Origin: Paracoccaceae bacterium
Lineage (GTDB): Bacteria; Pseudomonadota; Alphaproteobacteria; Rhodobacterales; Rhodobacteraceae
Assembly (NCBI GenBank): GCA_023260935.1
Contig: JALQTL010000326.1
Coordinates: 1 to 37,318, forward strand
DNA: 37,318 bases
Direction of reading: 5' to 3'
Position numbers and translations under genes: made by a program
The notes under the pieces: generated by a model
The model's input: the letters and a program-made list of their open reading frames with translations, nothing else
Database searches by the model: none
What the model was told of the DNA's origin: nothing
Shown here: positions 16,433 to 24,628 of the stretch, piece after piece
Numbering within the stretch: position 1 is the stretch's first letter
Layout of the letters: each line of letters starts with the position of its first letter

Positions 16433-16735
16433 CCGATATCCCCTGTCAGTGCCCGCTCAGTAACATCCGTGATGGCGGCAATGCCAGCTGCCGTGGCCGC
16501 CCACCTGTGCGACCGGAATGGCGTTTCGCCCGGCAGACCATTTGCCATGCTGGCGTCAAAGGCAAGGATATCGCGGAAAATGGCTCATCTGATCTGTGGG
16601 GTTGTCTGGCCCGCCCGCATCATCAGGGGTCAGCGTTTCGACCATGCCCCGCATCGCCTGAAGCAAGAGCAGCACATGGCGCAGCGACCGGGCCGAGACG
16701 CAGGTGCTGCCCCCCCCATTCAGGCGTGATAGACG
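16431..16735 (-). pseudogene. Remnant of an unidentified gene upstream of the proC-like gene
   Basis: This roughly 330-base stretch without an intact gene still shows coding traces on the minus strand. One frame reads SARSLRHVLLLLQAMRGMVE, then TLTPDDAGGPDNPTDQ, and soon hits a stop. A second frame then carries ILAFDASMANGLPGETPFRS, then HRWAATAAGIAAITDVTERA, then LTGDIG and a TGA that overlaps the ATG of the next gene. The frame break and stops make it non-functional. The overlapping stop/start indicates it was the neighbouring operon gene. I do not recognise the family. A run of eight Cs at 16710-16717 is a possible slip site. Confidence 0.45.
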
Positions 16736-16765
16736 GCGTGATGCCCGGGTTGCTGCGCCGCTACA

Positions 16766-18277
16766 TCACAGGCTTTCCACAAAGGCGATCAGGGCGTCCC
16801 GGTCCGGCTTTGGCAGGCCGATCACGCCATCGCGGGCGGGCTCTGCCTCTCCGCCATGCCACAGGATTGCTTCCAGCACGCTGCGGGCGCGCCCGTCATG
16901 CAGCAACTGGCCATGGCCGGAAACCTGCGCCGTCAGCCCGATGCCCCAAAGCGGCGGGGTCTTCCATTCACGGCCCGTCGCCCGGCCTTCTGGCCGGCCA
17001 TCGGCCAGCCCTTCGCCCATGTCATGCAGCAGAAGATCGGTATAGGGCCAGATCAGCTGAAACGACTGTTCGGGCTGCCCCTTCAGCCTGTGCGTCACAT
17101 GCTTGGGCGTGTGGCAGCCTTGGCAGTTCAGGCTATAGAACACTTCCTTGCCGCGCAGAACCTGTGGCGCGTCGGGATGCCGACGCTCGGGCACACCAAG
17201 ATTGCGCGAATAGAAGGTTACCAGATCAAGGCTTTTCGCATCGACTTCCAGCCCGTCTCGGGCATCGGGTTCCTGACCATGTGGGCCGCTGCGGCACTGG
17301 CTTTGCGCCGCGGTACAATCGCCCCAAGGGTCCGGGTACAGGGGCGTAGACAGCCCCATATCACCCGCAAAAGCCTCTGCCGATTGCTCTTTCACCGTCG
17401 GGGCGCTTGCCTTCAGGCCAAAGCGGCCCAGCATCGGCACGCCGAATTCGACCGAAGGCACGATCTGCGCGCGCCCCGAAATGCCGTCACCATCGATATC
17501 GTCCGGGTCTTGCCGGGCAAGGATGTCGGCGGCCGGAATGGCCTCAAGCAGCCCCAGCCCGATCATCTGCGGCGCCACCCGGGGCGAGATTTGCAGGTCA
17601 TCGGCCAAGGGCCCATAGCCGGGGGCCGATACGGCATAGCGGGGTGCGCGCAGGGAAACCACCGTGCCATCGGCCAGCGTTACCGGGGTTTCGGTATAGG
17701 TGATCTCCATCGTCGCCTCGGCCTTGTGGCCGGGCGCGGCAAGATCCTGCAACTGGCTGCCGTAGGTTGGCTCTGGCTGCGTGGCCAGCCATTCCTCGAT
17801 CGCGGCGGGTGTGGGGCCGCCGGGCACGGACAGCCGCAGGAACATGGATACCCGGCTGTCGTCCGGCCCGTCGGGCGTGTGGCCTCGCCCGTCCTTCAGG
17901 TGGCAATCCTGACAGGCGCGGGCGTTGTAAAGCGGCCCCAGCCCATCGGATGCCTTGGTCGATGCCGGGGCCGCCACCCACATCTTTCGAAACAGCGCAT
18001 TGCCCAGTTTGAAATCCATCTCATGCGCAAAGCGCATGTTCGCTGAGAACTGGCTGAACGCATCGGCATTGTCGCGCGCCCGAACCGTGGCCGCCCCCGC
18101 GGGGTTTTCCTCGAACTTCTCGGGCCGGGTGAAATCGGGCGGCGGGGCAAGAATGGCGGCGACCCGGGCCGCCTCTTCCGCCGTGCGCGCAATCACCGTT
18201 AGGTGCCGGTCATCCAAAGTCTGTGCCAAGGCCGGGGCGGCCAGAAAGGGCAGGATCAGAATTGGGCGCAGGTGCAT
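16766..18277 (-). CDS. Di-haem oxidoreductase-like protein (DHOR / DUF1111)
   Basis: Secreted c-type di-haem protein of 503 residues. The signal peptide starts at the ATG at 18277 (MHLRPILILPFLAAPALAQ) with AGGAAAGG upstream. Two haem-c motifs are present, CQDCH at 122-126 and CQGCH at 385-389. Characteristic family stretches include DGLGPLYNARACQDCH, FGLKASAPTVKEQSAEAF and LLHDMGEGLADGR, with GREWKTPPLWGIGL and LLHDGRARSVLEAILWHGGEA near the end. This protein regularly accompanies imelysins in iron-responsive operons, where it is thought to act in periplasmic iron redox chemistry; its biochemical role is not settled. It lies 150 bases downstream of the imelysin gene on the same strand. Confidence 0.9.
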   Translation of the reverse strand: MHLRPILILPFLAAPALAQTLDDRHLTVIARTAEEAARVAAILAPPPDFTRPEKFEENPAGAATVRARDNADAFSQFSANMRFAHEMDFKLGNALFRKMWVAAPASTKASDGLGPLYNARACQDCHLKDGRGHTPDGPDDSRVSMFLRLSVPGGPTPAAIEEWLATQPEPTYGSQLQDLAAPGHKAEATMEITYTETPVTLADGTVVSLRAPRYAVSAPGYGPLADDLQISPRVAPQMIGLGLLEAIPAADILARQDPDDIDGDGISGRAQIVPSVEFGVPMLGRFGLKASAPTVKEQSAEAFAGDMGLSTPLYPDPWGDCTAAQSQCRSGPHGQEPDARDGLEVDAKSLDLVTFYSRNLGVPERRHPDAPQVLRGKEVFYSLNCQGCHTPKHVTHRLKGQPEQSFQLIWPYTDLLLHDMGEGLADGRPEGRATGREWKTPPLWGIGLTAQVSGHGQLLHDGRARSVLEAILWHGGEAEPARDGVIGLPKPDRDALIAFVESL

Positions 18278-18427
18278 GGTGAAAGCCTTTCCTGCCCCCA
18301 CGGTATCGCAGAGCTTGCCTGCCTTGATCGCCCAGCTGACCGCGCCCGACGCTTTCGCACGCCGGCGCCCATTGTTTGCCATCGTCCTGCAATCATCGGC
18401 CATCAGGGCACCCGGCCTTTCCCGTGG

Positions 18428-19687
18428 TCACTGAAAAACGCCCCCCGGATTATCCAGGCTGTCGGAACCTTCGAAATCGATCTTCGACAGGCCAAGCGCC
18501 GTTACCGCCCGTTCGATGCTTGCCGTTTGCGTGACCAGTGCATTGACCGCGCCCATGATCAGCGCCTCGCCTTCCTTGTTGCCGGCCTCCAGCATCTGAT
18601 CATAGGCAAAGCCGCGCTCGGCTGCCGTCTTGATCGCTTCAAGTGCGGCGACCGAGGCATCGAGCTCAGCCCGCAGCCGTGCATCCACCGCAGCATCCCT
18701 TGCCGCCACCAGATCGGCCAGCGAAGGGCCGGTGATTTGGGTGCCATCTACCCGGGTATATTCGCCAAGATAGACGTTGCGGATGCCCAGGCCGTCATGG
18801 AAGTGGCTGTTGTGGGTATTGTCGGAAAAGCAGTCATGCTCTTCTTCCGGGTCGTTCAGCATCAGGCCCAGCTTCATCCGCTCGCCCGCCAGTTCACCAT
18901 AGGAAAGGCTGCCCATGCCGGTCAGCATTGCCAGAAGACCCGCATTCGGGTCCGCGGTTATGGCCAAGCGGCCCGCGCCGCCTTCGCCCCATTGGGCCAC
19001 CATGTATTCCAGATCGCTGACCAGAAGGTCGGTCGCAGCCTTCAGATAGGCTGCCCGGCGGTCGCAATTGCCGCCGGTGCAGGCGGCGCCCGTGGCGAAA
19101 TCGGTAAAGGGCCGGGCACCTGCGCCGGGCCCTGTGCCGTTCAGATCCTGCCCCCACAATAGGAATTCGATGGCATGATAACCGCTTGCCACATTGGCTT
19201 CGATCCCGTCGGCTTCGTGCAGGGTGCCGGAAATCAGTTGCGGGGTGAGGGTGGTGGCATCCACCTCGACGCCCGAAAGGGTGAACTTCGGCCTGGCGAT
19301 GACGTTCAGCGATGCGTGGCTGTTTTCCTCATTCATCGCCGAGCTACCGGCGACATAATCGATCAGCCCTTCATCGAGCGGCCAAGAATTCACGCGCCCT
19401 TCCCAATCATCGACAACGGGGTTGCCGAAACGAAAGGCCTCGGTCTGCTGATAGGGTACGCGCGCGGCAATCCAGGCGTCGCGGGCGGTTTGCAGCGTTT
19501 GATCGGACGGGGCGGCAATCAGCGCCTCTACGGCGGTTCGCAGGGTTTTGGCGGTGGTCAGGCTGTCACCATAGCTGGCCGCGGCGATATCCGCGTAATG
19601 CGCCACCACTTCGGCAGGTTCCGCTGCCATTGCGGGCGCGGTCAGGGCAGTTGTCAGAAGCATCACGGTCAGCAGCCGGGTCATCAT
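18428..19687 (-). CDS. Imelysin-family periplasmic protein (IrpA-like)
   Basis: Periplasmic iron-linked protein of 419 residues with a clear signal peptide (MMTRLLTVMLLTTALTAPAMAA). The imelysin metal motif GxHxxE is intact as GYHAIE (His171, Glu174), inside the typical ASGYHAIEFLLWGQDLNGTG. The second repeat half carries SYGELAGERMKLGLML and DPEEEHDCFSDNTHNSHFHD, the conserved 'eEhdcFSDnThnd' signature of IrpA-type proteins. AAGGA precedes the start. The usual neighbours are a DHOR protein, a second imelysin and a DUF1513 protein; only the DHOR follows here. The AT-rich upstream region (about 19,755-19,810) probably holds an iron-responsive promoter, inferred from the family. Confidence 0.92.
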   Translation of the reverse strand: MMTRLLTVMLLTTALTAPAMAAEPAEVVAHYADIAAASYGDSLTTAKTLRTAVEALIAAPSDQTLQTARDAWIAARVPYQQTEAFRFGNPVVDDWEGRVNSWPLDEGLIDYVAGSSAMNEENSHASLNVIARPKFTLSGVEVDATTLTPQLISGTLHEADGIEANVASGYHAIEFLLWGQDLNGTGPGAGARPFTDFATGAACTGGNCDRRAAYLKAATDLLVSDLEYMVAQWGEGGAGRLAITADPNAGLLAMLTGMGSLSYGELAGERMKLGLMLNDPEEEHDCFSDNTHNSHFHDGLGIRNVYLGEYTRVDGTQITGPSLADLVAARDAAVDARLRAELDASVAALEAIKTAAERGFAYDQMLEAGNKEGEALIMGAVNALVTQTASIERAVTALGLSKIDFEGSDSLDNPGGVFQ

Positions 19688-19754
19688 CGGTCCTTGCTTG
19701 GTCAGGTTGGGCCTGCCCCGGCTGGAAATTGGCTTCGGGCAATGGGTCGCCAGA

Positions 19755-19810
19755 ATTTCCGATAAAAATACTCAACTGTAAAGCAGATTCTTTTACTAAA
19801 CATATTTTCG
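19755..19810 (-). promoter_or_regulatory. AT-rich putative promoter/iron-response region before the imelysin gene
   Basis: A sharply AT-rich stretch in GC-rich surroundings, about 70-120 bases upstream of the imelysin start. Read on the minus strand it contains TTTAGTAAAAGAATC and TTTACAGTTGAGTATTTTTA. I could not define a clean -35/-10 pair or a full Fur, Irr or RirA box. It is listed because imelysin operons are normally iron-regulated and this is the only plausible control region. Confidence 0.3.
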
Positions 19811-19932
19811 CCTGTGCCTGTTTGCGTCTGGCCCGTTCCGAAGGCACCGCGACAGATGCCGCCCCCCCCCTTTCGGGCTTAGGTCGGGAAGGCAGGGCCG
19901 GCACCCGCGCGGTCTGGGAAAAGGGGCGGCGG

Positions 19933-21030
19933 CTACAACCCCGCGGCCTTTGTCAGGTTTACGCGGAACCTGTCGCGGCGGCGCTGGTATCGGCGGGTCA
20001 TCTCGGCGCTGGCATGGCCAAGGTGTTTTTGAACAAAACGTTCATCCACCTGCGCCGAAGATGCCAACCCGGCCCGCAGCGAATGGCCGGAAAACAGCCG
20101 CAACCGTTCTGCTTTTGGCAATTCGGGGCGCAGGCCGGCGTCTTCGGCTGTCTGCTTGATCAGGCGGGCAACGTGCTTGTCCGACAGGCGGTTCGCGGTG
20201 GCCTTCAACCCGTTGCGCGACACGGCAACGAAGATGGGGCCAAAGTCGATGCGCGCGTAATGTAACCATTGCGTCAGGGCATGCACCGGGCAGGTCTGGT
20301 CGCTGGAACCGCGGGCGACTTCCACCTCACGCCAGCCGGTCTTGCCGCGCAGGGTGATCAACGCGCCATCCTCCATGATCTCGACCCAGCCGCCGCTGTC
20401 GGGCGTGTCATCCTTGCCGTGGTCAAGGCAGACGATCTCCGACCGCCTCAGCCCCCCCGCAAAGCCGACCAGCAGGATCGCACGGTCGCGCAGGCCCCGC
20501 AGATCGTGCGGCAGGGTGGCAAGCATGTCGCGCAGGTCTTCGGGCAGGATCGCCTCTTTCTGCACGGGGGGGCGGGCATGCTTGCGGCGGATGCCGGCCA
20601 GCACGGTGGCTATGTGCCGGTCCTTTCGGTCCAGCCTTTCCCCGCGCTGGGCATAGCCCCAGACCAGCCCCGACAGCCGCCGTTCGATCGACGAGACGGA
20701 TAGGGCGGGGGCCTTTCCAAGCGGGGCTGCCAGATCGACGATGTAAAGGCCAATCAACTGCGGCGAGGGCGGCAGTGGATCGGCGCCCCGCATCCGGCAC
20801 CAGCGCGCGAAATGCGCCCAGTCCGCCGCATAGGCGCGCTGCGTGTTTTCAGACGCCGCCTGACGGGCATAATCGCGGGCGGTTTCCACCAACCGGTCCA
20901 GAGTGCCCGAGCCTGCGATCTGCGGCGGCACGGCAATGTCTGCCTGCACTGACTGTTCCCCTGCCGCACCATCGGGGCGGGCGGGGTCATCCGGCTGGGC
21001 CGAAGGTGGGGGTGGCGGCGAACGGGTCAT
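19933..21030 (-). CDS. Tyrosine-type site-specific recombinase/integrase
   Basis: Tyrosine recombinase of 365 residues. A proline-rich leader (1-40) is followed by a core-binding SAM-like domain (about 45-150, TQRAYAADWAHFARWC) and a catalytic domain with the full set: Arg195 (GGLRRSE), Lys230 (LRGKTGW), His316-x-x-Arg319 (SGHSLRAG), His339 (KHLGHAS) and Tyr348 (MTRRYQ). All active-site residues are present, so it should be functional. The ATG at 21030 gives the best start; an in-frame TTG at 21066 is possible. No attachment site, direct repeat, excisionase or phage structural gene is visible nearby, so it looks like a solitary, possibly domesticated integrase rather than part of a recognisable element. 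Confidence 0.9.
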   Translation of the reverse strand: MTRSPPPPPSAQPDDPARPDGAAGEQSVQADIAVPPQIAGSGTLDRLVETARDYARQAASENTQRAYAADWAHFARWCRMRGADPLPPSPQLIGLYIVDLAAPLGKAPALSVSSIERRLSGLVWGYAQRGERLDRKDRHIATVLAGIRRKHARPPVQKEAILPEDLRDMLATLPHDLRGLRDRAILLVGFAGGLRRSEIVCLDHGKDDTPDSGGWVEIMEDGALITLRGKTGWREVEVARGSSDQTCPVHALTQWLHYARIDFGPIFVAVSRNGLKATANRLSDKHVARLIKQTAEDAGLRPELPKAERLRLFSGHSLRAGLASSAQVDERFVQKHLGHASAEMTRRYQRRRDRFRVNLTKAAGL

Positions 21031-21125
21031 GGCCGCAGCATACACGGCCCCAGCGCGACTAGGCAAACTTGCATGGCAAACAGATACGGCAAACCGCTAC
21101 CGCGGCGGGCTGATCCGGCCCCCTG

Positions 21126-21875
21126 TCAGAACCGCCAGGTTGCCCCCACCAGCGGGCCCGTCATCGCGCCCTTGAACACTGTCCCGCCATCGGAATAATC
21201 GACATGAAGGTGGCGCCAGCCAAGCGACAGATACAGATTTTCGTTCACCTCATAGTTCGCGGTCACCGCCACTTGTGCCGTGAAATCTGACCCCACCCCG
21301 AAGCCGCCGACATCCAGATAGCCCAGAAGTGACCACCTGTCGTTGATCGGAGTGTTGACCCGCAGGGCAAGGATCGGATCGACGAAACTTGTCGAAGGCG
21401 CCACGCTCAGAACCGGAGAGGTGATCTTGCCATCAATGTCCCAGGCGCGCAGGCCCCCCAGCAGGTCCACGGTCGTCCCCCCGCCGGCATCGATGCGTTT
21501 CCCTGCCGCCAACGTCAGCGACTTCATGGTCACACCACCCGCAGCCGGAATGCCCGGCGGCACAAGGCCAGAGCGCGAAGAATTGGAATAGGTCAGATCT
21601 CCGAACAGGACGAGGTCACCGCGCCGTGCCAGCCCTGTCATGAAGAATGCGCCATCAAGGTCTTCCAGCACGTCGGTAAGCGACTTGTCGAAGGAAAGGG
21701 TGGGGGCGCCGGTAAAGGGCGTCAAATCCCCGGTAACGCCCGCGCCCCAGCCGTAAAGCGTGACCTGACCCGACCATTCCTCCGCCCTGGCGGCATCAGG
21801 GGCCAGTGTGATGGCCCCGGCAAGGGCGGCGATGGCTGCAAGTGCGGTCAGAAAGCGGTTCGATTTCTGCGGCAT
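21126..21875 (-). CDS. Outer-membrane beta-barrel protein
   Basis: Secreted protein of 249 residues with a signal peptide (MPQKSNRFLTALAAIAALAG, cleavage near ARA-EE). The mature part is rich in alternating aromatic/hydrophobic strands and short turns, such as WSGQVTLYGWGAGVTG, GDLVLFGDLTYSN and VDLLGGLRAWDIDG. It ends in GPLVGATWRF, and a terminal phenylalanine is the usual signal for barrel assembly. Eight strands would be expected for this size. It resembles small OmpW/OmpA-barrel or 'outer membrane beta-barrel' domain proteins with no known substrate. Its start codon overlaps the stop of the amidohydrolase gene by one base (TAATG), which ties the two functionally. Confidence 0.8.
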   Translation of the reverse strand: MPQKSNRFLTALAAIAALAGAITLAPDAARAEEWSGQVTLYGWGAGVTGDLTPFTGAPTLSFDKSLTDVLEDLDGAFFMTGLARRGDLVLFGDLTYSNSSRSGLVPPGIPAAGGVTMKSLTLAAGKRIDAGGGTTVDLLGGLRAWDIDGKITSPVLSVAPSTSFVDPILALRVNTPINDRWSLLGYLDVGGFGVGSDFTAQVAVTANYEVNENLYLSLGWRHLHVDYSDGGTVFKGAMTGPLVGATWRF

Positions 21876-23335
21876 TACAGTGTCTCCTTGAAAATGCGCC
21901 CGCCCTTCATCACAAGCCGCAGGTTGCTGGCAGGATCGTCCAGAAAACCCAGATCGGTTTCAGGATCACCGTCCCAAACCAGAATATCGGCATGCGCCCC
22001 TTCCACGATCACCCCAAGGCGCCCCTGATAGGGGTCGCGCGCGCCAGACATTGCCAGCAGATCGCCGGCATTTCCCGTGGCCATGCGCAGCGCTTCCAGT
22101 GGCGACATGAACCGCGCCAGTTTTGCAAGCTGGCGCCCCTGGCTTTGCGACGCGCCAGGATTCATCAGGATATCCGTGCCGAATGCCATGTTCACGCCCT
22201 CGGCCCGGCCCATTTCAAAGGCGCGCACCGTGCCTTGGGCAACCTCTTCGGCCTTCTGTTGCTGTAACGGGTTGCTTCGGGGGTTGGAGTCTTCGTCCTG
22301 AAGGAACGGCTGGATCGACCACCACGCCCCTTCGTCGCGCATCATGCGAACGGTTTCAAGGTCCGCCAACTGGCCATGTTCAATCGACTTCACGCCGGCC
22401 CGCAGCGCGCGCTGAATGCCTTCGGGCGTGTAGACATGGGCGCAGAGATAGGTGCCCCAATCGGCGGCGGCCCTGACTGCGGCGGCCATTTCCTCTTCCA
22501 GAAATTGCGCGGTGTCGAGTGGATCGTAAAGCGAGGTCACGCCGCCGCCGGCCATGATCTTGATCTGGCTGGCGCCTTTCATCAATTGCTCTCGCGTGCG
22601 GCGCAGCACCTCGTCTACCCCGTCGGCAATGGCCGCGACGCCGGTTTGTTCGGTATAGTCGGGGGCATCGCCCGGCATCCGGGGCAGGGTGTTCAGCAGC
22701 CGGAAATCCCCATGCCCCGAAGTCTGAGAGATCATCGCCCCCGAGGGAAAGATCCGCGGCCCGGCCACTACACCCCGGTCAATGGCCATCTTCAGGCCAA
22801 AGACTGGCCCCCCGGTATCGCGCACGGTTGTGAAGCCGCGCATCAGGGTGGCGCCGGCCTCTTGCCCGGCCACCAGATGCACAAAGGCGATATCCTGCGT
22901 CAGTGCTGCGATCTGGCTGACGCTGACCAGCGTTGCATGCCAGTGGCAATCGATCAGCCCCGGCGTCACGGCCCGGCCACCGCAATCGATCACATCGGCA
23001 TCCTGCGGCCCGGTTCCCGCTGCGGGCAGTGCCGTGATGCGGCCGCCTTCGATCAGGATGTCGCGGCCGGTCTGCATGGCAAGTGTCGTGCCATCGAACA
23101 GCCGCAGGTTTGTCAGCAGCGTCGGGCGGCCCGGTGTCTGGGCCCGCACTTCCCGGGGCGCAAGACCAAAGCCTGCGAACATGCCGATCACGGCCGCACT
23201 GCCACCAAGGAACTGGCGGCGGGTGATATCTGCCTCGATCCGCTGCATCGCCGCCTGTGTTTCGGGGGCCCCGCACAGGCAGGGGTTGATAATGGCCAAC
23301 CCCCGCCCGATTCCTTCGCAGCACGTCAGGCACAT
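21875..23335 (-). CDS. Tat-exported amidohydrolase (imidazolonepropionase-like family)
   Basis: Metal-dependent hydrolase of 486 residues. A cysteine-rich leader (MCLTCCEG, then PCLCG) precedes a twin-arginine signal (TRRQFLGGSAAVIGMFAGFGLA, residues 38-59), so the enzyme should be exported folded. The catalytic TIM barrel begins with PGLIDCHWHA (metal His131 and His133) and continues with IKIMAGGGV, CAHVYTPEGIQRAL, KSIEHGQL and MAFGTDIL (metal-binding Asp). This layout matches organophosphorus-acid anhydrolase/prolidase-like and Xaa-amino-acid-cleaving amidohydrolases. The ATG at 23335 fits because related proteins also start with a Cys-rich segment before the Tat motif. The substrate is unknown. 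It is coupled to the barrel protein downstream. Confidence 0.85.
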   Translation of the reverse strand: MCLTCCEGIGRGLAIINPCLCGAPETQAAMQRIEADITRRQFLGGSAAVIGMFAGFGLAPREVRAQTPGRPTLLTNLRLFDGTTLAMQTGRDILIEGGRITALPAAGTGPQDADVIDCGGRAVTPGLIDCHWHATLVSVSQIAALTQDIAFVHLVAGQEAGATLMRGFTTVRDTGGPVFGLKMAIDRGVVAGPRIFPSGAMISQTSGHGDFRLLNTLPRMPGDAPDYTEQTGVAAIADGVDEVLRRTREQLMKGASQIKIMAGGGVTSLYDPLDTAQFLEEEMAAAVRAAADWGTYLCAHVYTPEGIQRALRAGVKSIEHGQLADLETVRMMRDEGAWWSIQPFLQDEDSNPRSNPLQQQKAEEVAQGTVRAFEMGRAEGVNMAFGTDILMNPGASQSQGRQLAKLARFMSPLEALRMATGNAGDLLAMSGARDPYQGRLGVIVEGAHADILVWDGDPETDLGFLDDPASNLRLVMKGGRIFKETL

Positions 23336-23850
23336 CCGGGAATCTCTTTAAATCGATGAAATATGTCACCTGAAGGTAAGATGAATCTCTGATGCGGCAA
23401 TCCTTTTTCGTGCAGGCAAAGGATGATACGGCCGGGCTTGCGAATGGCCCGTGCCCTGCGGCCAGGCCGGCAGCGACTTGGGCGGGGGAAGGTTCTGGCC
23501 GCTCGACCGGTCGCGTCATGGGCCACGATGCGGGCCCCGGCGCTGCCGCTGATCGTGCAAGAAGTGTGCATCCACACCGGGTTGCCAATCGGGCTGGGGG
23601 CGCTGGTTCACATCCTGCATCTGCCGAAACTGGCAGAGGTCAAGCTTACCTTCACGGACCTGTTCAAGTTCTCGGTGCTGCGGCGGCTTTGCCCGGGCAA
23701 GCTTTTCTGCTTTGACGTTGACGAAATCGATGTGACCCGGGGCATTCTTGGGGGCGGATGGGGCTTCGTCCCAACCGGAACTATTATTCGCGGGCGCGAT
23801 GCAGTGCTGGATGGCCCGATCAGGGCGGGCCAGATCGACCATCCGCAGCC
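23336..23850. other. Intergenic stretch without a recognisable gene
   Basis: About 515 bases between the amidohydrolase start and the flavin reductase stop. Open frames exist on both strands (for example 23423-23941 plus and 23516-23842 minus), but none has a convincing ribosome site, known motif or natural composition. On the minus strand, stretches that look coding change frame near 23,630, which would fit a decayed gene I cannot identify. The part next to 23335 (AT-rich, 23341-23400) probably carries the promoter for the amidohydrolase-barrel operon. Confidence 0.4.
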
Positions 23851-24510
23851 TCAGGTAGTGGCACGCCCTTCAAGCCCGGCCATGGCATCGGCATCCGATC
23901 CCGGCACCCGCATTTCAAAGGTGTCGCGCACCACGGCATAGTCGAAATAGCCCATCCGCGCGATCGGTTCGATGGCGGTGATATCCAGCCGCCCATCGGG
24001 GCCGATGACCCTGTCATCGATATGAATCGTCTCGACCTGGGCAAAGACCACATCAACTGTCCCCATCACGGAATGCCCGCGCAGGGTGGTTGTGCTCAGA
24101 TATCGGCATTCGAACTTGCAGGGGCTTTCCCTGACCATCGGCACCGCGCCGTTGTCTGAATAAACACGGGTCACGTTGATCCGGTCGAATTCGCTTTCGT
24201 CGGGCGGCAGGGCCATGGCGCTGATGTTCACCGCCTCGCGCAGCGCAAAAGTTGCCATGTTCCAGACGAACCACCCCGTTTCTTCGGCGTTCAGCACGGT
24301 ATCCTTGCGGCGACCGTCAGGATAGCGGTTGGCCGCGAACATCACCATCGGCGGGTCGAAGGTCAGGTTCTGCCACTGGCTATAGGGCGCGATGTTTTCC
24401 AGCCCCGCCGCACTGCGGCTGGACAACCAGCCGATCGGGCGCGGCACCGTGCAGCTTTTGAACGGCGAGAAGGGCAAGGGGCAGCTTTCGGAGCCGGGGG
24501 AGTATTTCAT
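23851..24510 (-). CDS. Flavin reductase family protein (FMN-binding split barrel)
   Basis: Protein of 219 residues of the flavin-reductase-like FMN-binding family. It reads PLPFSPFKSCTVPRPIGWLS near the start ('r.v.tPRPIgWvsT'), followed by NIAPYSQWQNLTFDPPMVMFA ('NlAPfS.f..ls.dPP.v.f') and KDTVLNAEETGWFVWNMAT ('KDTl.Ni..tgeFvvN'), all hallmarks of the group. Start ATG at 24510 with AAGGGA upstream; the longer frame from 24720 crosses the operator region and overlaps the GntR gene. It lies divergent from the GntR regulator, with a perfect palindrome between them. Such proteins supply reduced flavin to monooxygenases or reduce small substrates; no partner oxygenase is seen. Confidence 0.88.
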   Translation of the reverse strand: MKYSPGSESCPLPFSPFKSCTVPRPIGWLSSRSAAGLENIAPYSQWQNLTFDPPMVMFAANRYPDGRRKDTVLNAEETGWFVWNMATFALREAVNISAMALPPDESEFDRINVTRVYSDNGAVPMVRESPCKFECRYLSTTTLRGHSVMGTVDVVFAQVETIHIDDRVIGPDGRLDITAIEPIARMGYFDYAVVRDTFEMRVPGSDADAMAGLEGRATT

Positions 24511-24544
24511 CGCAGAGTCCCTTTCGGTTTTCGATGCAGTCTTT

Positions 24545-24563
24545 GATATATGACTAATATATC
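24545..24563. promoter_or_regulatory. Perfect palindrome, probable GntR operator
   Basis: GATATAT-GACTA-ATATATC is a perfect inverted repeat with 7-bp arms and a 5-bp spacer, in the 118-base gap between the divergent flavin reductase and GntR genes. GntR/FadR-type regulators usually bind short palindromes in their own divergent promoter. The site is AT-rich and could overlap -10 boxes for either direction. Confidence 0.6.
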
Positions 24564-24628
24564 GGTCGTATGTCAATGACGGCTGGTATAGAACTGCCCG
24601 GCTTGGGCGGGATGGGGTGGGGTCAGGG

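Noticed and set aside
23423..23941. Plus-strand frame of 172 codons in the amidohydrolase/flavin-reductase gap
   Set aside because: It runs into the antisense of the flavin reductase, has no ribosome site and no recognisable motif; kept only as part of the unexplained intergenic region.
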